From Aldrovandia affinis (Eukaryota; Chordata; Actinopteri; Notacanthiformes; Halosauridae): a stretch of DNA of 64,000 nt. The stretch is taken from positions 6,561,001 through 6,625,000 of the forward strand of contig JAINUG010000005.1 in NCBI GenBank assembly GCA_029706075.1, in the 5' to 3' direction. Shown here piece after piece: positions 30,991 through 42,824 of the stretch. Each line of letters starts with the position of its first letter. Positions within the stretch are counted from its first letter, which is position 1. The position numbers and the translations under genes were made by a program. The notes beneath the pieces are model-generated. The model saw nothing but the letters and a program-made list of their open reading frames with translations, did not search any database and was not told where the DNA came from.

Positions 30991-31620
30991 CAGGGTTGAC
31001 ACCTTCATGATGGCGGAGACTGGCGTTGAGGGGCAGAGTGGACCTGGCGTGCTGGTGCTGCTTCTCCTTCCGTGTCGCCATCGTCACCGGTGGCCATCCT
31101 GACCCACAGCTCCTCCGGTACTAGGGTACGCATGTAGCACTAGCTCTTCCTGGACAGCAGTGGGGAATGTGGGGTAGCCCAGCCAGGCGTGATAGCGAAT
31201 GTCGGCAGCGAAAGTGCTTACCGTTTCTTGTCCTTGACGAGAGCGTTTGGCTAGCTGTTCTTGGCTGTGGCTTTCAAAGACCCGCTGACCGAAACGTCGT
31301 TCCAGGGCTGTAGTCAGCGTTGGGTAGCTGCTTTGCTCCGTTGGGGAAAGGTCAAGAAGCACCCGCAGGGCCCCACCCTCCAGGGCTAAGGTTAGGTGGA
31401 CAGCTGTGACGGTTTCGATCCATCCATTGTACTCTGCTGCGAGCTGTACCTGGGCAAGGTACGATGTCAGCGCTGCTGTTCCGTCGTACTCGGGCAGCTT
31501 GGCGAGGGGTCAGGAAGCAGCAGGATTGGTGGGAGCGCCCCTGGGCTCCGACGTGGGCGGTTAGCGCTAGCCCTGTCCGGTCTCCGGCCCTCCTTCCTTC
31601 GCCTGGCGCCACTTCCGGCG
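30950..31620 (-). pseudogene. Gypsy 1 gag remnant with CCHC knuckle
   Basis: The minus strand reads SYPTLTTALERRFGQRVFES, QLAKRSRQGQETVSTFAADI and LGYPTFPTAVQEELVLHAY (capsid-like). Near 30975 comes CYRCNEPGHISRDF, a zinc knuckle whose last Cys position reads Phe. The next residues already belong to the RT, so protease and half of RT were lost in a deletion that joins gag to pol. Confidence 0.75.
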
Positions 31621-31981
31621 GAACGGTGCGTCCTTAAAAGGACACGCCAGACCATTAGCTTCTTCAACTAGCAAGTTGCTTCCACAACAACCAGGAAGTA
31701 CACTCAATCACTGAGAACACTCAATCAATGATGAACACATTTGCCTCAGAACTACGAGGGTCTACACTAAACAGTACATGCACACTGGTCGCAGTGGCTC
31801 TAACATTTAGCTCACCGCGACCAGCCAGCTAACACACAAAGGGTAAACAATAACTCACGCGGCAAAGTTAACAACACAATAAGCTAATTAACACAGGGGG
31901 AACGAACAAACACACAATAACGTTCCCCCATAATGCCCCGCGCACACATTTCTGAGTAGCGACTCCCCTGGATCGCTACAG
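31621..31981 (-). repeat. Possible 5' LTR of gypsy 1 (degraded)
   Basis: Read on the minus strand the segment starts TGTAGCGATCCAGGGG (from 31981) and leads to a TGGCGCC word at about 31604-31610 next to the gag start. That is the layout of an LTR followed by a tRNA-primer site. No second LTR was found at the other side, so the end is tentative. Confidence 0.45.
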
Positions 31982-31984
31982 TAT

Positions 31985-32716
31985 ATTCGTTTGTATTTAT
32001 GTATGATGTAATACGTGTTTGTTTTTTGTAAAGCAGCAACACCGAATCCAAGACAGGTTTCCCTACCCGGACAATAAAAGTATATCTTATCTTAAAAGTA
32101 GTGTTTTCCCATACTTCTCTGGAACACACGTTAGCCTCCTGCGGCACACCTTACAGTAACTTGAAACTATATGTAGCCTATTTTGGGGAATCATAGAGGA
32201 CCACAATAATTGCAAGGGATATACACAGTCGTGGACAAGCCCTCTAACGTTTGCAGTTATGTATTTTACATGATTTTTGGATAGGCTATTCTGTTTGATT
32301 CGATGGTTGTATAAGCTTAAAACTTTGCAAAGAGGTTCTAAATATTATTCTATTTCCATACATCAGAGAAAACATACCAGGTCAAGTAACTCAGCGGCCA
32401 TCTTGCTTATCTATGACAAATGTGCCTTATTTTTGTTTAAAGACATTTTCCTGATATGACGATCGTATAATTTTCAATTTTTGGACAGAGGTTGAAAATA
32501 CCATGTTTTAAACATGTTATCATATTGGTTGGTTTCATTTATACCACATATGTTTATAGACTATATTTATTTTATTGCCTGTATAGCAATAATTATTTAC
32601 ATCTATATTTAGACTTGGATAGTGGGGTAAGGTTTTGAGTATATTTCTGGGTTTTCTGTGCTTGGTTTTCTGGTGCTTTGTATGAAAGTAAGGAACTTTG
32701 TATCTTTGTCATGTTA
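31985..32716. other. Spacer, no feature
   Basis: AT-rich DNA between gypsy 1 and the piggyBac terminus. Short open frames lack recognisable motifs. Confidence 0.35.
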
Positions 32717-35700
32717 TTAACCCATTAATGCCCAAATTTTTCCCAGAGATTTCTAATGTATGATCATTTGAACGACCTTCCATATAAACATGTTGTGCAG
32801 TTTTTTTCTCAAATTAGTTTTTCTTCCCCCAAGCAATGATGATTCGAATGTATGGCCACATACCTTATAAGAACCCCTATGCAATGTTATAGTGTATTTT
32901 GTTGAAAACTGAGAGTGAAAATGAGAGTCTTAGGCACATTGTGTCATCTTTTATCAATGAAAACTTTATCAAATACATGATATGAAGTCATTTAAGAGCC
33001 CAACTGTTCTCGAGAAAACATTGCAAATAACATGGATAAACTGAATACCAGTCATAAAACATCTAATTTTATGGAACACAACCCATATCAGGGGAAATCC
33101 TGTTCAAAATTAAAGAACAATATTCTTAAACATTAGAAAACCATTTAAAAAATATAAAACACCTATGAATTCATCTTCTTTCAGGTAAAAATAATTCAAA
33201 TATATTAAACTATTTTGTCCTGAAAACAGACAGAACATTACCATTTTAATTAAACGGATCATGTTTTTCATGTACTGTGTACTGTGATAAAAGAAACTCA
33301 GAAATTCATAAACTGTTACAACAAGTCAACAACTGGGTCATTAGATCATCCATTTGAACATGTATTGTGCAGTCTTTAGACTTTCCCAGTTTCAGATTGG
33401 AGTGTGGAAATCCTTGAAACATTCAACGTGTAATGGAACATCACATTGCTTGCATGCAATAGAAGTGCGCCCACCACACTTTCGGCACCTCTGGTACTTT
33501 CTCCCTGTTTTTGTTGGCTAGTGCTTGATGTTGTTGAATCTCCCAGCATCAATTATCTGCAGTGCAAAACTTGACCTCTTTCCATGCCCACGTGGCTTTT
33601 CCCCATGGCGTTGCAGAAGACTCTGGGCAACTCATCTCTGAAAGCACAGAAGGTCTTCTTCTCCCTTCAAGACTGACCGATAATAGTACCAACTGTTGAC
33701 CATTGCACTGTTCATTGCCCAGCTGTAGATTGGCCACCACCACTTTTTGGATCGGATACTAATCCTGTAATGTGCCACACATTGGTCATGTAAATCAACA
33801 CCTCCCATATGCATGTTATACTGGCTAATGCATGTTGGCTGGGGTAGGATTGCCATGGCATGTTTCCTTTTGTTCCATCTTTGAACATTGACCATTGAGT
33901 TTGACACTGTTTCCATGTTTGTTGCGACAGTAACCACACTGTTGTCATTCCATCTCACAAGAAATGTTCCTTTTTCAACAAGGAATTCAGATTCCCCTCT
34001 CTCCCTTCTCTTGAATCTCAGAGTTGGTGTCAGCGAAACACCAAAGAAACGGTTTTCACGGAGTGTGCCACAGCTTCCATAGCCCCTCTTGCACATCTCA
34101 TCAATCAATGACAAACTTGTAAAGAGATTATCATGATAAAATATGCATCCAGGTGGGACATTAGCTCTCTCAGCCAAGCCAAGAACAACACTCGGTCCTT
34201 GACTCAGGCCAGTTTCAGCCAGTTGTGTGTAGGTCCCTGCATATGGCTCCATCTGATAGACAAAGCCGGATGATGATGCAAGGCTCCATATCTTGTAGCC
34301 AAAGCGTATTGGCTTTCCCTTAACTGCTTGTATCCATGTCTGCCGAAGTACTCGATCATCATCTCATCCACAGACAGATGTGTAGTGATGGGTACTAACA
34401 CATGACCTGGTAGGAACCATCTAACGATGTATTGTTGTTGTGGGGAACAATAAAGGGGTTGCTTGAGTGACATGATCTTGCGGTCGCATGTTTATTGATT
34501 GTGCTCCACATGAGGTTTCATTGTACCTATCAAACAATAGAACAAGATGTTCAACAATTGGCACTGCTTTGTTGATTTTGTTGAACTCCTCAAAAATGGG
34601 ATGCACCTTGAAGAAAGGGTCATCTGTACTTTTGGTGTTGTCCACCACATGTACAGAAGCCATGATGTCATCGAACCTGTTTCTGCGCATGGCTGCTTTT
34701 ATTCTGGCATTGGAGAGATCTTCATCTTCTGACCAGAGAAGACGTCGACGCGGAACAGGGTTATAACCAGAGGTCAAAAGTATGCCATAGAATGTGAGCA
34801 GCTCATCCTCCCCCAGGTTGAGTGAGGTTTTTTTCTGTGCGGCATACATATTCGACATTTCAAGGGTAATATCGCGCAGAGATTTGGGGTAAAATGTGAG
34901 AAAAATCTTAGCAGGACCATTTGAGGTTACAATGGGGTTCGTTGTTTTAGGTTTAAAGGGAGGAATGTGACAACCACTAAACTTCTCCTTTGGTACTGTG
35001 AATTTCCGGTCTTTGTTTTTGGTTGCTTGCAATGTGCACTTATTTTTGGTTGGTGGACAGTATTCATCGTTGTCTGCAGCATGGAATATCTCTTCTGACT
35101 GTGTAGACACATTCTCTTCGGTTACATGAGATTCTGCATCAGTACCTGGCTCTGTATGTACCTCATCAATATCTGGCTCTGTAAGTACTTCATCAATATT
35201 TGGCTCAGTATCTGGAACTAAAGGTAATAAAACCTCAATGGCATGGGTTGATCCTTGTCCCTTGAGCAACCTTGATGGCAGGCGTTTGAAATCACCACTT
35301 GTGTCATTGTCAGAGCCATCACTGTCACAGTCTGTGTCAAGAGCATTTTTCTCAGGCACGACTGTGATAGTTGTGATAGTCTGCTGGGGATAATCGTTGT
35401 CAAGAATGTCCAAAACCTCTGCTAAAGTGTACCTGAAAGTCAGTAATATTAGACGATTAGTGAAGAAATAGTGTTTTAATTTCTATTTATTACATAGGAT
35501 TACACCCGCTAAGGTAAAAATGCCTTTAGATATGTATATGCCCAAACCTTAAAAGGGATTTGCCCACCGACCACTTTAGTTGCCGGGCGCATTTCCGAGT
35601 AAATATACAAAAGAATATCAAACTTACATAAGATGTCTTTAGATTGGCTGTTACTAGAGACGTTGCTTAATAGGAAACTACAAAAACATCACCAAAAAAT

Positions 35701-35760
35701 ACTTGTTAAATACTTCAATTTTACCTTTTATTTGGTAGCTTCGCCTCTGCCATAACGCCC
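32717..35760 (-). mobile_element. piggyBac-type transposon (3' end defined, 5' end not found)
   Basis: TTAA at 32717-32720 is followed by CCCATTAATGCCCAAA, the TTAA-CCC terminus of piggyBac elements. The transposase gene lies on the minus strand from 35753 to about 33400. A matching ...GGGTTAA on the right was not found between 35760 and 36100, so that end is mutated or lost. Confidence 0.75.
33400..35753 (-). pseudogene. piggyBac transposase (PGBD-like), spliced, frame-broken
   Basis: Exon 1 (35725-35753) is MAEAKLPNKR with donor GTAAAA. Exon 2 starts at 35432 after acceptor TTTCAG and continues YTLAEVLDILDNDYPQ. An acidic N-terminal half (to about residue 150) is followed by the transposase core: GEDELLTFYGILLTSGYNPV, RNRFDDIMASVHVVDN, HLSVDEMMIEYFGRHG (first catalytic Asp), KPIRFGYKIWSLASSSGFVY, ANVPPGCIFYHDNLFTSLSL (second Asp) and YNMHMGGVDLHDQ (last Asp). 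C-terminal cysteines CRKCGG..CKQCDVPLHVEC lie at about 33425-33500. Breaks: an insertion of roughly 150-180 bp between VEHL and HLSVDE (34395-34550), and a frameshift after RHGYKQ (about 34330). Confidence 0.85.
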
Positions 35761-36086
35761 AGAAATCGTAGCAGGAAGTAAACACATCAACATGAAGTGC
35801 ATTTTTCCGGAAGTTGTTTCAGGCCCTTCCCAAGGTTGACTACTTGCATTCTTGTTGTTTTTAAAACATCTATAGTCCTCCAAAAAATATTCACATACGG
35901 AAAAACAGAGGTAGAGACTTCTACAAAAACGTATTTTATCCCTGTGATAAAACAGGGACTTCTTCTCCTCAGTTCTAGGTTTTTTCCACTAGATGGCGTA
36001 GTTGTGACTTTAAAATTATGACTAATTTCATTTGTTTGAAAGGGAATCGCATTGAGGTAGTAAGTATGATGTCCTTTTGAATTGTG

Positions 36087-36389
36087 AAATCAGACACGGG
36101 CGATTCTAGGATTTAACCTTTAGGGGGGCTCAGCTCCCAATGAGAATGTGAGATGTACACATTCAAAGCACAAGCCAACATTTTTCATTCATGTACTGTT
36201 ACATTCCCCAAAACAAAAACACCACAATGGTGGTCGCTCTTCAAATTGAAATATCACTCTCTATCTGTGGTATTTTTTAATGCCAATAATATAGATATTA
36301 AGTAAAAATGTTTTTTAGAAAACAATGACAAAACATTTTCATGGGGGCTGAGATGAAAGACAGGGTCTAAAATCGCCACTGAAGTCAGA
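36087..36389. mobile_element. hAT MITE, 287 bp, with near-perfect 8-bp TSD
   Basis: 36095-36381 begins CACGGGCGATTCTAG and ends CTAAAATCGCCACTG. The flanks are AAATCAGA (36087-36094) and AAGTCAGA (36382-36389), with one mismatch. Non-coding. Confidence 0.75.
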
Positions 36390-36779
36390 TATGTTTTTTG
36401 GACAGTTTTTATTGTAGCTTGGAAGCCTCTGAAGTTGCCTGCAGTCTCTAGTTTAAAAGTTGTGCTTAGTAAGGAATACATCACGACGAGCTATGCAGTT
36501 GTATGACAATAAATCAGGACAGGCTGGTGTGATGTGGTCCCAAGGTGAAGCCAAGGGGCCATTAACCACCTTGAAGTGGTTCATTTTCATACAATGGCAC
36601 AATCTAGGGTAGTTTATTCCGCTTATACCAAGGCAACTTTCAACAAAAATAAATAAACACAAACACAATTAAACAAAGTTGTTGTAGAGCTGTGGTGTTG
36701 TTGTTGTTAACTTCTTACTTTTTTGCTGTTATTTTCAGCTGTGAATCATATGTTAAACTGAAATAGAATGTTGAACATA
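36390..36779. other. Spacer, no feature
   Basis: I see only short chance frames and AT-rich sequence here. Confidence 0.35.
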
Positions 36780-38195
36780 TACAGTTAGGTCCGGAAATAT
36801 TTGGACAGTGACACAATTTTCATAATTTTGGCCCTGTACGCTACCACAATGGATTTGAAATGAAATAATGGTTGGGTTTCCTCCTTTATGATGCTTTGCC
36901 AGGCCTTGACTGCAGCTGTCTTCAGTTGTTGTTTGTTTGCAGGTCTTTCTGCCTTAAGTCTTGTCTTAAGCAAGTGGAATGCATGCTCGATCGGATTGAG
37001 ATCAGGTGATTGACTCGGCCATTGTAGAATATTCCACTTCTTTGCCTTGTAAAACTCCTGGGTTGCTTTCGCAGTATGTTTTGGGTCATTGTCCATCTGT
37101 ACTGTGAAGCGCCGTCCAATCAACTTTGCTGAATTTGGCTGAATGTGAGCAGACAGAATGTTCCTATAGACTTCAGAATTCATGCGGCTGCTTCCGTCTT
37201 CTGTCATATCATCAATAAACACTAGTGACCCAGTGCCATTGGAAGCCATGCATGCCCATGCCATCACACTACCTCCACCATGTTTTACAGATGATGTGGT
37301 GTGCTTTGGATCATGAGCCGTTCCAAGCCTTCTCCATATTTTTCTCTTCCCATCATTCTGGTACAGGTTGATCTTAGTTTCATCTGTCCAAAGAATGCTG
37401 TTCCAGAACTGGGCTGGCTTTTCTAGATGTGTTTTGGCGAACTCTAATCTGGCCTTTCTATTCTTGAGGCTTATGAATGGTTTGCACCTTGTGGTGAACC
37501 CTCTGTATTTGCTCTCGTGAAGTCTTCTCTTTATGGTAGACTTGGATAATGATACGCCTACTTCCTGGAGAGTCTTCCTCACTTCACTAGATGTTGTGAA
37601 GGGGTTCTTCTTTACCATGGAAAGGATCCTGCGATCATCAACCGCTGTTGTCTTCCGTGGACGTCCGGGCCTTTTGTGTTGCCGAGCTCACCAGTGCGTT
37701 CCTTTTTCTCAGAATGTACCAAACTGTTGATCTGGCCACTCCTACTGTTTCTGCTATCTCTCTGATGGATTTCTTCTTTTTCGCAGCCTAAGGATGACCT
37801 GTTTCACTTGCATTGAGAGCTCCTTTGACCGCATGTTGTGGATTCGCAGCAACAGCTTCCAAATGAAAATGCCACACCTGAAATCAACTCCAGACCTTTT
37901 ACCTGCTTAATTGATGATGGAATAACGAGGGAATAGCCCACACCTGCTCATGAAACAGCTTTTGAGTCAATTGTCCAATTACTTTAGGTCCCTTTAAATG
38001 AGGGGTCTATGTATGAAAATTGTTGCAATTCCTAAACCCTTCCTCCAATTTTGATGTAAATACCCTCAAATTAAAGCTGAAAGTCTGCACTTCAATTGCA
38101 TCTCGATTATTTCATTTCAAATCTATTGTGGTAGCGTACAGGGCCAAAATTATGAAAATTGTGTCACTGTCCAAATATTTCCGGACCTAACTGTA
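36780..38195 (-). mobile_element. Tc1-like transposon, 1412 bp, with TA duplication
   Basis: 36782-38193 has ends CAGTTAGGTCCGGAAATATT and AATATTTCCGGACCTAACTG, flanked by TA (36780-36781 and 38194-38195). The long inner inverted repeat GTACGCTACCACAATGGATT is found near both ends (36836 and 38122 regions). It carries a transposase on the minus strand. Confidence 0.95.
36785..37840 (-). pseudogene. Tc1 transposase: catalytic domain open, DNA-binding domain frameshifted
   Basis: The 277-codon frame 36785-37618 carries the complete catalytic set: ILWTDETKINLYQNDG (D), KHGGGSVMAWACMASNG, VQMDNDPKHTAKATQEFY (D) and WPSQSPDLNPIEHAFHLLK (E). It runs through the terminal repeat. Upstream, MRSKELSMQVKQVILRL (from 37838), KKKSIREIAETVGVARSTVW and GRPRKTTAVDDRRILSM lie in different frames, so at least two or three indels destroy the paired-like DNA-binding domain. 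Confidence 0.9.
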
Positions 38196-38784
38196 CATTG
38201 ATTTGGAACAGTGATAATTACAGTTTTGATGGAATTACTTCATTGCCATCCATTATTGTGCTTCTCCACATGATTTACTGGAAAATAATCAACATCATCT
38301 CGACCAATCAGAATTGAGTATCTAACCAAGCAGTGATATTAACAGGCTGTGGGTTATTGGGGAATAACCACACACCTATGGGGTGGCTGCAGGCACAAGT
38401 ATTTAATCAAGCCGTGATATAAACATGTATACAGTACATCAGGGTTCCTGAAACCATGTTCCTCATCGGCCAAGGACTGCTGTTTTTCCACTCTTCCTTT
38501 ACCTGGGCGTCAGATGTGGAGACACACTCTGGCCAACCAATTTCATCAATTGGGGACCTAGCGGCCGCGGTCCCCAAAGCAGTTGCGTATTTCTCTTGTA
38601 GGAGAAAACAGCCATAATTAATTGAACTTGGACTACTGGATAGTGACAACCAATATATGTGAATCCGATCACAGGAAAATCCAATGTATGTCCTGTTTTT
38701 CAAATGTGTGTAACTGTGACTTTAGAATGCAATTTGTCTACAAAGATGTGGCATGTGAGGCCAAATGGAGAGAATTATTAGTAT
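38196..38784. other. Spacer, no feature
   Basis: Contains GATATTAACAGGCTGTGGGT and GCCGTGATATAAACATGT words that suggest an old repeat. There are no ends or frames I can support. Confidence 0.3.
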
Positions 38785-38975
38785 TGTAGCAGTGGACGCC
38801 ACGGAATCAAGAGTCATGAGACTTTGCTTTTCCATTGCAGTACTACTTCTTTATTAAAATAAAGTGTGAAGCACATGGGAAGTACAGAGCACAAGCACAG
38901 AATCACACGGGGCACACTTGCAACACAAGGGGCTTTCATTCCAGACATATGTGGTTCTTTACATTAAAACCTTTA

Positions 38976-39424
38976 CACATTGTAGCAAGGTGGCAGGGGT
39001 GGCCACCATGCCAGGTGGTGAGTGGATGGAGGACCAAACAAAAAAGTTCAGATAGGCCAACAGCCAATTTATTATCTTTCTACAAACAAATAAAACAAAA
39101 CACGAAGATAAAGCAGTTAAATCAAAAACTATGCAATAGAGGGAAAACAGCAACCAAAAACCAGCACTTCTGTCTCCATGCCCCAAAACTCTCCCCTCAG
39201 GCATGGCAGGCTGTGCTTTTATAATGGCCTAACGAAGGCAATGGCCCACAGATGAGTTGATTGCACTAGCCTCAGGTGAGCCTGCCTGTAAGTGAGGCCG
39301 CTGCTGTTCAAGGTCCTGTAGTACTCTCCAGGCTGTGGGAGGGAACAGGAGCCCTTGACAGCATCTAAAAGGGAGGCGTAGCTCTCTCTACTCCTCCCTC
39401 CACCTCTCCCAGTGTCACACACAT
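38976..39424 (-). mobile_element. Solo LTR D, 439 bp, with 5-bp TSD, inside the gypsy 2 LTR
   Basis: 38981-39419. On the minus strand it begins TGTGACACTGGG and ends CACCTTGCTACA. CACAT is duplicated at 38976-38980 and 39420-39424. The minus strand shows a TATAAAAG box (39216-39223) and an AATAAA signal (39068-39073), so the orientation is minus. The corresponding uninterrupted site is near 42451-42460 in the other LTR. Confidence 0.92.
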
Positions 39425-39588
39425 TTGTTAACATAGCTAGCTAACGATCTTACGTCTAGCTGGCTGCAAGGGCCTCTGGGACATGTTACAGTTTCCTAGG
39501 TTACTGTTAGCCACCTAGCATGCTATACCTGTAGTACAATGGAGGTCAGCTAGCATTTCCATAGCTAGGCTAGCTGACCCCTGTTACA

Positions 39589-41210
39589 CTACACCCTGTT
39601 TAAAATAAATAGCAGCGTCCTCACTGCATCTAACCTGGTCCACTGGGACAAAGTCACCGAACCATGCTGGTGGTCTCCTGCTTCTCCCCCCCCCTCGACA
39701 TCTGGGCGATGATGTCAGGTCGGCTGCAGGCGTCGGCGATGTTTGTGGTTGGGACCCGGCGGCAGGGCAGCGACGGGGAACCGAGGTCTGTGAGCCGCGA
39801 CGAGGTGACGAGTGTCTCTCTCTTGGGGTCGAGGGGAATTCTTCGTCGCCCATGTACGGGGCAAGTCGATTGCAGTGCAGCAGTACTATCCGGCACCTTA
39901 GATGAAGTCGCAGCTTGTAGACGACGTCGGAGAGTTGCTCAAGGACGAGGCAGAGGCCTTCCCAGTCGCTGTCCAGCTTCGGTGACCAGCCCTTTCTTCT
40001 TCGAGGGTTGAATACCCACACCCGTTTGCCTGCCTGGAACTCTCAACCCATACAGCACGTGTCGTAGTTCCTCTTTTGTCGCCACTCCACTCCCTGCTGA
40101 TGATCATGAGCCAGCTGGTGTACATGGTCAAGGTAATCTTGTAGTTGGTGAGCATACTCGAGCCCAGGTTAGCGGGGCAGTTACGGGTCTGGTGGGCAGC
40201 CGAAGATGAGGCTGACGTATGCTCAGCTCTTGTCCCATCATGAGGGACGCCGGCGTGCACTCGGTGGACTCCTGCACTGCCGACCTGTATGACAGCAGGA
40301 CCAGGGGAAGATGAGCGTCCCAGTATTTCTGATGTCTTGTAGTGAGGAGTGCTAGTTGCGTGGTGAGGATTCGGTTAAAACGTTCCACCAGGCCATCGCT
40401 TTGCAGGCTTATGACGAGCCTGCGACACACCTCACTGAACACTTGGCTTTCAAAGTTTCTCCCTTGGTCGCTGTGTAACTCAGCTGGCATGCCAAGCTGA
40501 CAAAACATCCCCTAGAGTAGTCGGTCTGCTACTACGTAAGTCTATTGCGATGGGATCGCGTACGCTTCCGGCCATTTAGTAAAGTAGTCCATTGCTGTCA
40601 GGACATAGCGGTTTCCAGATCACACCGGAAAAGGACCCAGCATGTCAATCGCACCGACAGCAGTGGGAGACACCACGACGGCAACGCCCCCAGTAGAACT
40701 GCTCTTGGAGGCGGTGCAATGTTTTGTTTATACCGTAGTGTCTGGACCCTGCGGTGCCGTGGGCCAGGCGTAGCACGATGGACCGTAGCTGAAAGGGTGT
40801 TATGAGCTGCAGGCAAATGATGGCCCGGGCCGGATCTGACCAGCGGCGGTACAGCATGTTGTCGTTGGGGTTGTAGTGAGCCCCACTGAACCTCCAGTCA
40901 TTTGACTGCTGGGGAGAAGGGGGAGAGTGTGGAGCAAACATGCTTCGCCCCTGTTCTGAACCACTGCAGTACCGGGCCGACCTCTTCGTCTCCTTCTTGG
41001 GCTGCACGGACTTGAGGAGGCGCTAGGTTGGGGGGGTTGGGTTGGTGTTGGGCACGGCAGCTCAGCCAGCTCGCAGTGACGGCAGGCTTCCACACCGTAG
41101 GGGCGACGAGACAGCGCATCTGCATTCAAGTGTTTCATTCCTGCCCGATGCTTTCAAAGTCAAACTCTTGGAGAGCCTCTAGCCAGTGGTCTACTTGTCC
41201 CTCTGGCCAA
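39589..41210 (-). pseudogene. Gypsy 2 pol remnant (RNase H end, integrase)
   Basis: Minus strand, several frames: WLEALQEFDFE and MKHLNADALSRRPYG (RNase H end), CRHCELAEL, LRLAHGTAGSRHYGINKTL with FYWG (H2C2 region), MPAELHSDQGRNFESQVF, LQSDGLVERFNRILTTQLAL and YRSAVQESTECTPASLMM. Then VFNPRRRKGWSPKLDSDWEG and VLLHCNRLAPYMGDEEF (C-terminal domain). The core between the H2C2 motif and HSDQG is damaged. Confidence 0.85.
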
Positions 41211-41280
41211 GTGTAGCGCATGGGAAGTACAGAATCACACGGGCCACACTCGCAACCCACAATGATGGTTGGTCAGCACA

Positions 41281-42366
41281 TATACTATATGGCCAAAAGT
41301 CAGTGGACACCTGACCATGACACTTACCAAGAGCTTGTTGGACATCCCATTCTAAAACCATGGGCATTAATATGGAGTTGGATCCCCCTTTGCAGCTATG
41401 ACAGCTGCCACTCTTCTGGGAAGGCTTTCCACAAGATTTTGGAGTGTGTGTGTGGGAATTTCTGCCCATTCAGCCAAAAGAGCATCTGTGAGGTCAGGCA
41501 CTGATGTTGGACGAGAAGACCTGGCTTGCAATCAGCGTTCTAATTCCTCCCAAAGGTGTTCAATGGGGTCTTCGTATCCTGTAGCATTAAGAATACCCTT
41601 CACTGGAACTAAGGGGCCTATCCCAAACCCTGAGAAACAACCCCAGACCATTATCCCTTCTCCACCAAACTTTACAGTAGGCACTATGCATTCCGGAAGG
41701 TAGTGTTCTCCTAGCATCCGCCAAACCCAGATTCGTCCATCAGACTGCCAGATAGTGAAGCGTGATTCATCACTCCAAAGAACACGTTTCCACTGCTCCA
41801 GAGTCCAGTTACGGCGTGCTTTACACCAATCAGGCCGACACTTGGCATTGCGCATAGTGATGTGAGGCTTGTGTGCAGCTGCTCAGCCATGGAAACCCAT
41901 TCCATGAAGCTCCCGACACACAGTTGTTGTGCTGATGGTGCTTCCAGAGGCAGTTTGGTACTCTGTAGTGAGTGATGCAGCAGATGATAGGCGATTTTTA
42001 CGCGATATGCGCTTCAGCACTCGTCGGCCCCGCTCTGTGAGTTTGCATGGTCTACCACTTCGTGGCCGAGCTGTTGTTGCTGCTAGGCACTTCCACTTCA
42101 CAATAATAGCACTTACAGTTGACCGGAGCACATCTAGTAGGGCAGAAATTTCACAAACTGACTTATGGCAAAGGTGGCATCCTATGACAGTGCCGCGTTT
42201 AAAGTCACTGAGCTCTTTACGAACCATTCTGAATTCTAAATGTTTGTCTGTAGAGATTGCTTGGCTATGTGTTGGATTTTATGCACCTGTTGGCAATGGG
42301 TGAGGCTGAAACACCTGAACTCAATAATTAGTAGGGGTGCCCACTGACTTTTGGCTATATAGTGTA
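41281..42366 (-). mobile_element. Tc1-like transposon, 1082 bp, in the gypsy 2 LTR
   Basis: 41283-42364 has ends TACTATATGGCCAAAAGTCA and TGACTTTTGGCTATATAGTG, with TA at 41281-41282 and 42365-42366. It is the same family as 55965-57040 but with a different internal deletion. Confidence 0.93.
41532..42227 (-). pseudogene. Tc1 transposase, internal deletion of the second Asp
   Basis: 41883-42227 gives the N-terminal half: [60 protein letters not shown]. 41532-41855 gives [20 protein letters not shown] (first Asp), [20 protein letters not shown] and NATGYED joined directly to [11 protein letters not shown]. The segment carrying the second catalytic Asp (present at 56140-56160 in the sister copy) is deleted. 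There is also a frame break between the halves. Confidence 0.9.
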
Positions 42367-42629
42367 TGCACATTCAAACATCATTCGCAGCAGGTGGAAA
42401 AGGGGCTTTCATTCCAGACATGTGGTTCTTTCCATTCGAACCTTTTCACATTTATTAACATAGCTAGCTAATAATCTTACGTCTAGCTGGCCGCAAGGGC
42501 CTCTGGGACATGTTACAGTTTCCTAGGTTACTCTTAGCCATCAAGCATGCTATACCGAGAGTACAATGGAGATCAGCTAGCATTTCCGTAGCTAGGCTAG
42601 CTGACCCCCATTACAGTATTTATATTTTA

Positions 42630-42690
42630 ATTTACATTACAATCAGTTAACAGATGCTTTTGGCCAAAGCGACTTATTTTAGACATTTGT
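42630..42690 (-). repeat. SINE/LINE 3' tail, minus strand
   Basis: ACATTACAATCAGTTAACAG followed by ATGCTTTTGGCCAAAGCGAC is the reverse of the L2-type tail. No body is visible. Confidence 0.5.
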
Positions 42691-42824
42691 TTTGATTGTA
42701 AAAATGCCACTGTCCATCTAATCAATCTGTAGTCACTGTTTACTTGTTCTACACTATATCAAAAAAATCAAATAAAAAAATAAAAACGAACCTTTTCTTT
42801 CCCAGTGTTACAGGTATGATACGC

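Larger units (their letters stand above)
38781..42619 (-). mobile_element. Gypsy 2, complete insertion with LTRs, internally deleted
   Basis: The element 38785-42615 is flanked by GTAT (38781-38784 and 42616-42619; AGTAT if the terminal A is shared). The left LTR is 38785-39588. The right LTR is about 41210-42615 and lacks its inner end. Both contain CTAGCTGGC(T/C)GCAAGGGCC and GGGGCTTTCATTCCAGACAT. Only the RNase H end and integrase remain between them, on the minus strand. A foreign solo LTR sits in the left LTR and a Tc1 in the right one. Confidence 0.85.

Noticed and set aside
35760-36120. Right end of the piggyBac element
   Set aside because: TTAA words at about 35861, 36010 and 36113 were examined; none is preceded by a sequence matching the left terminus, so no boundary is claimed.
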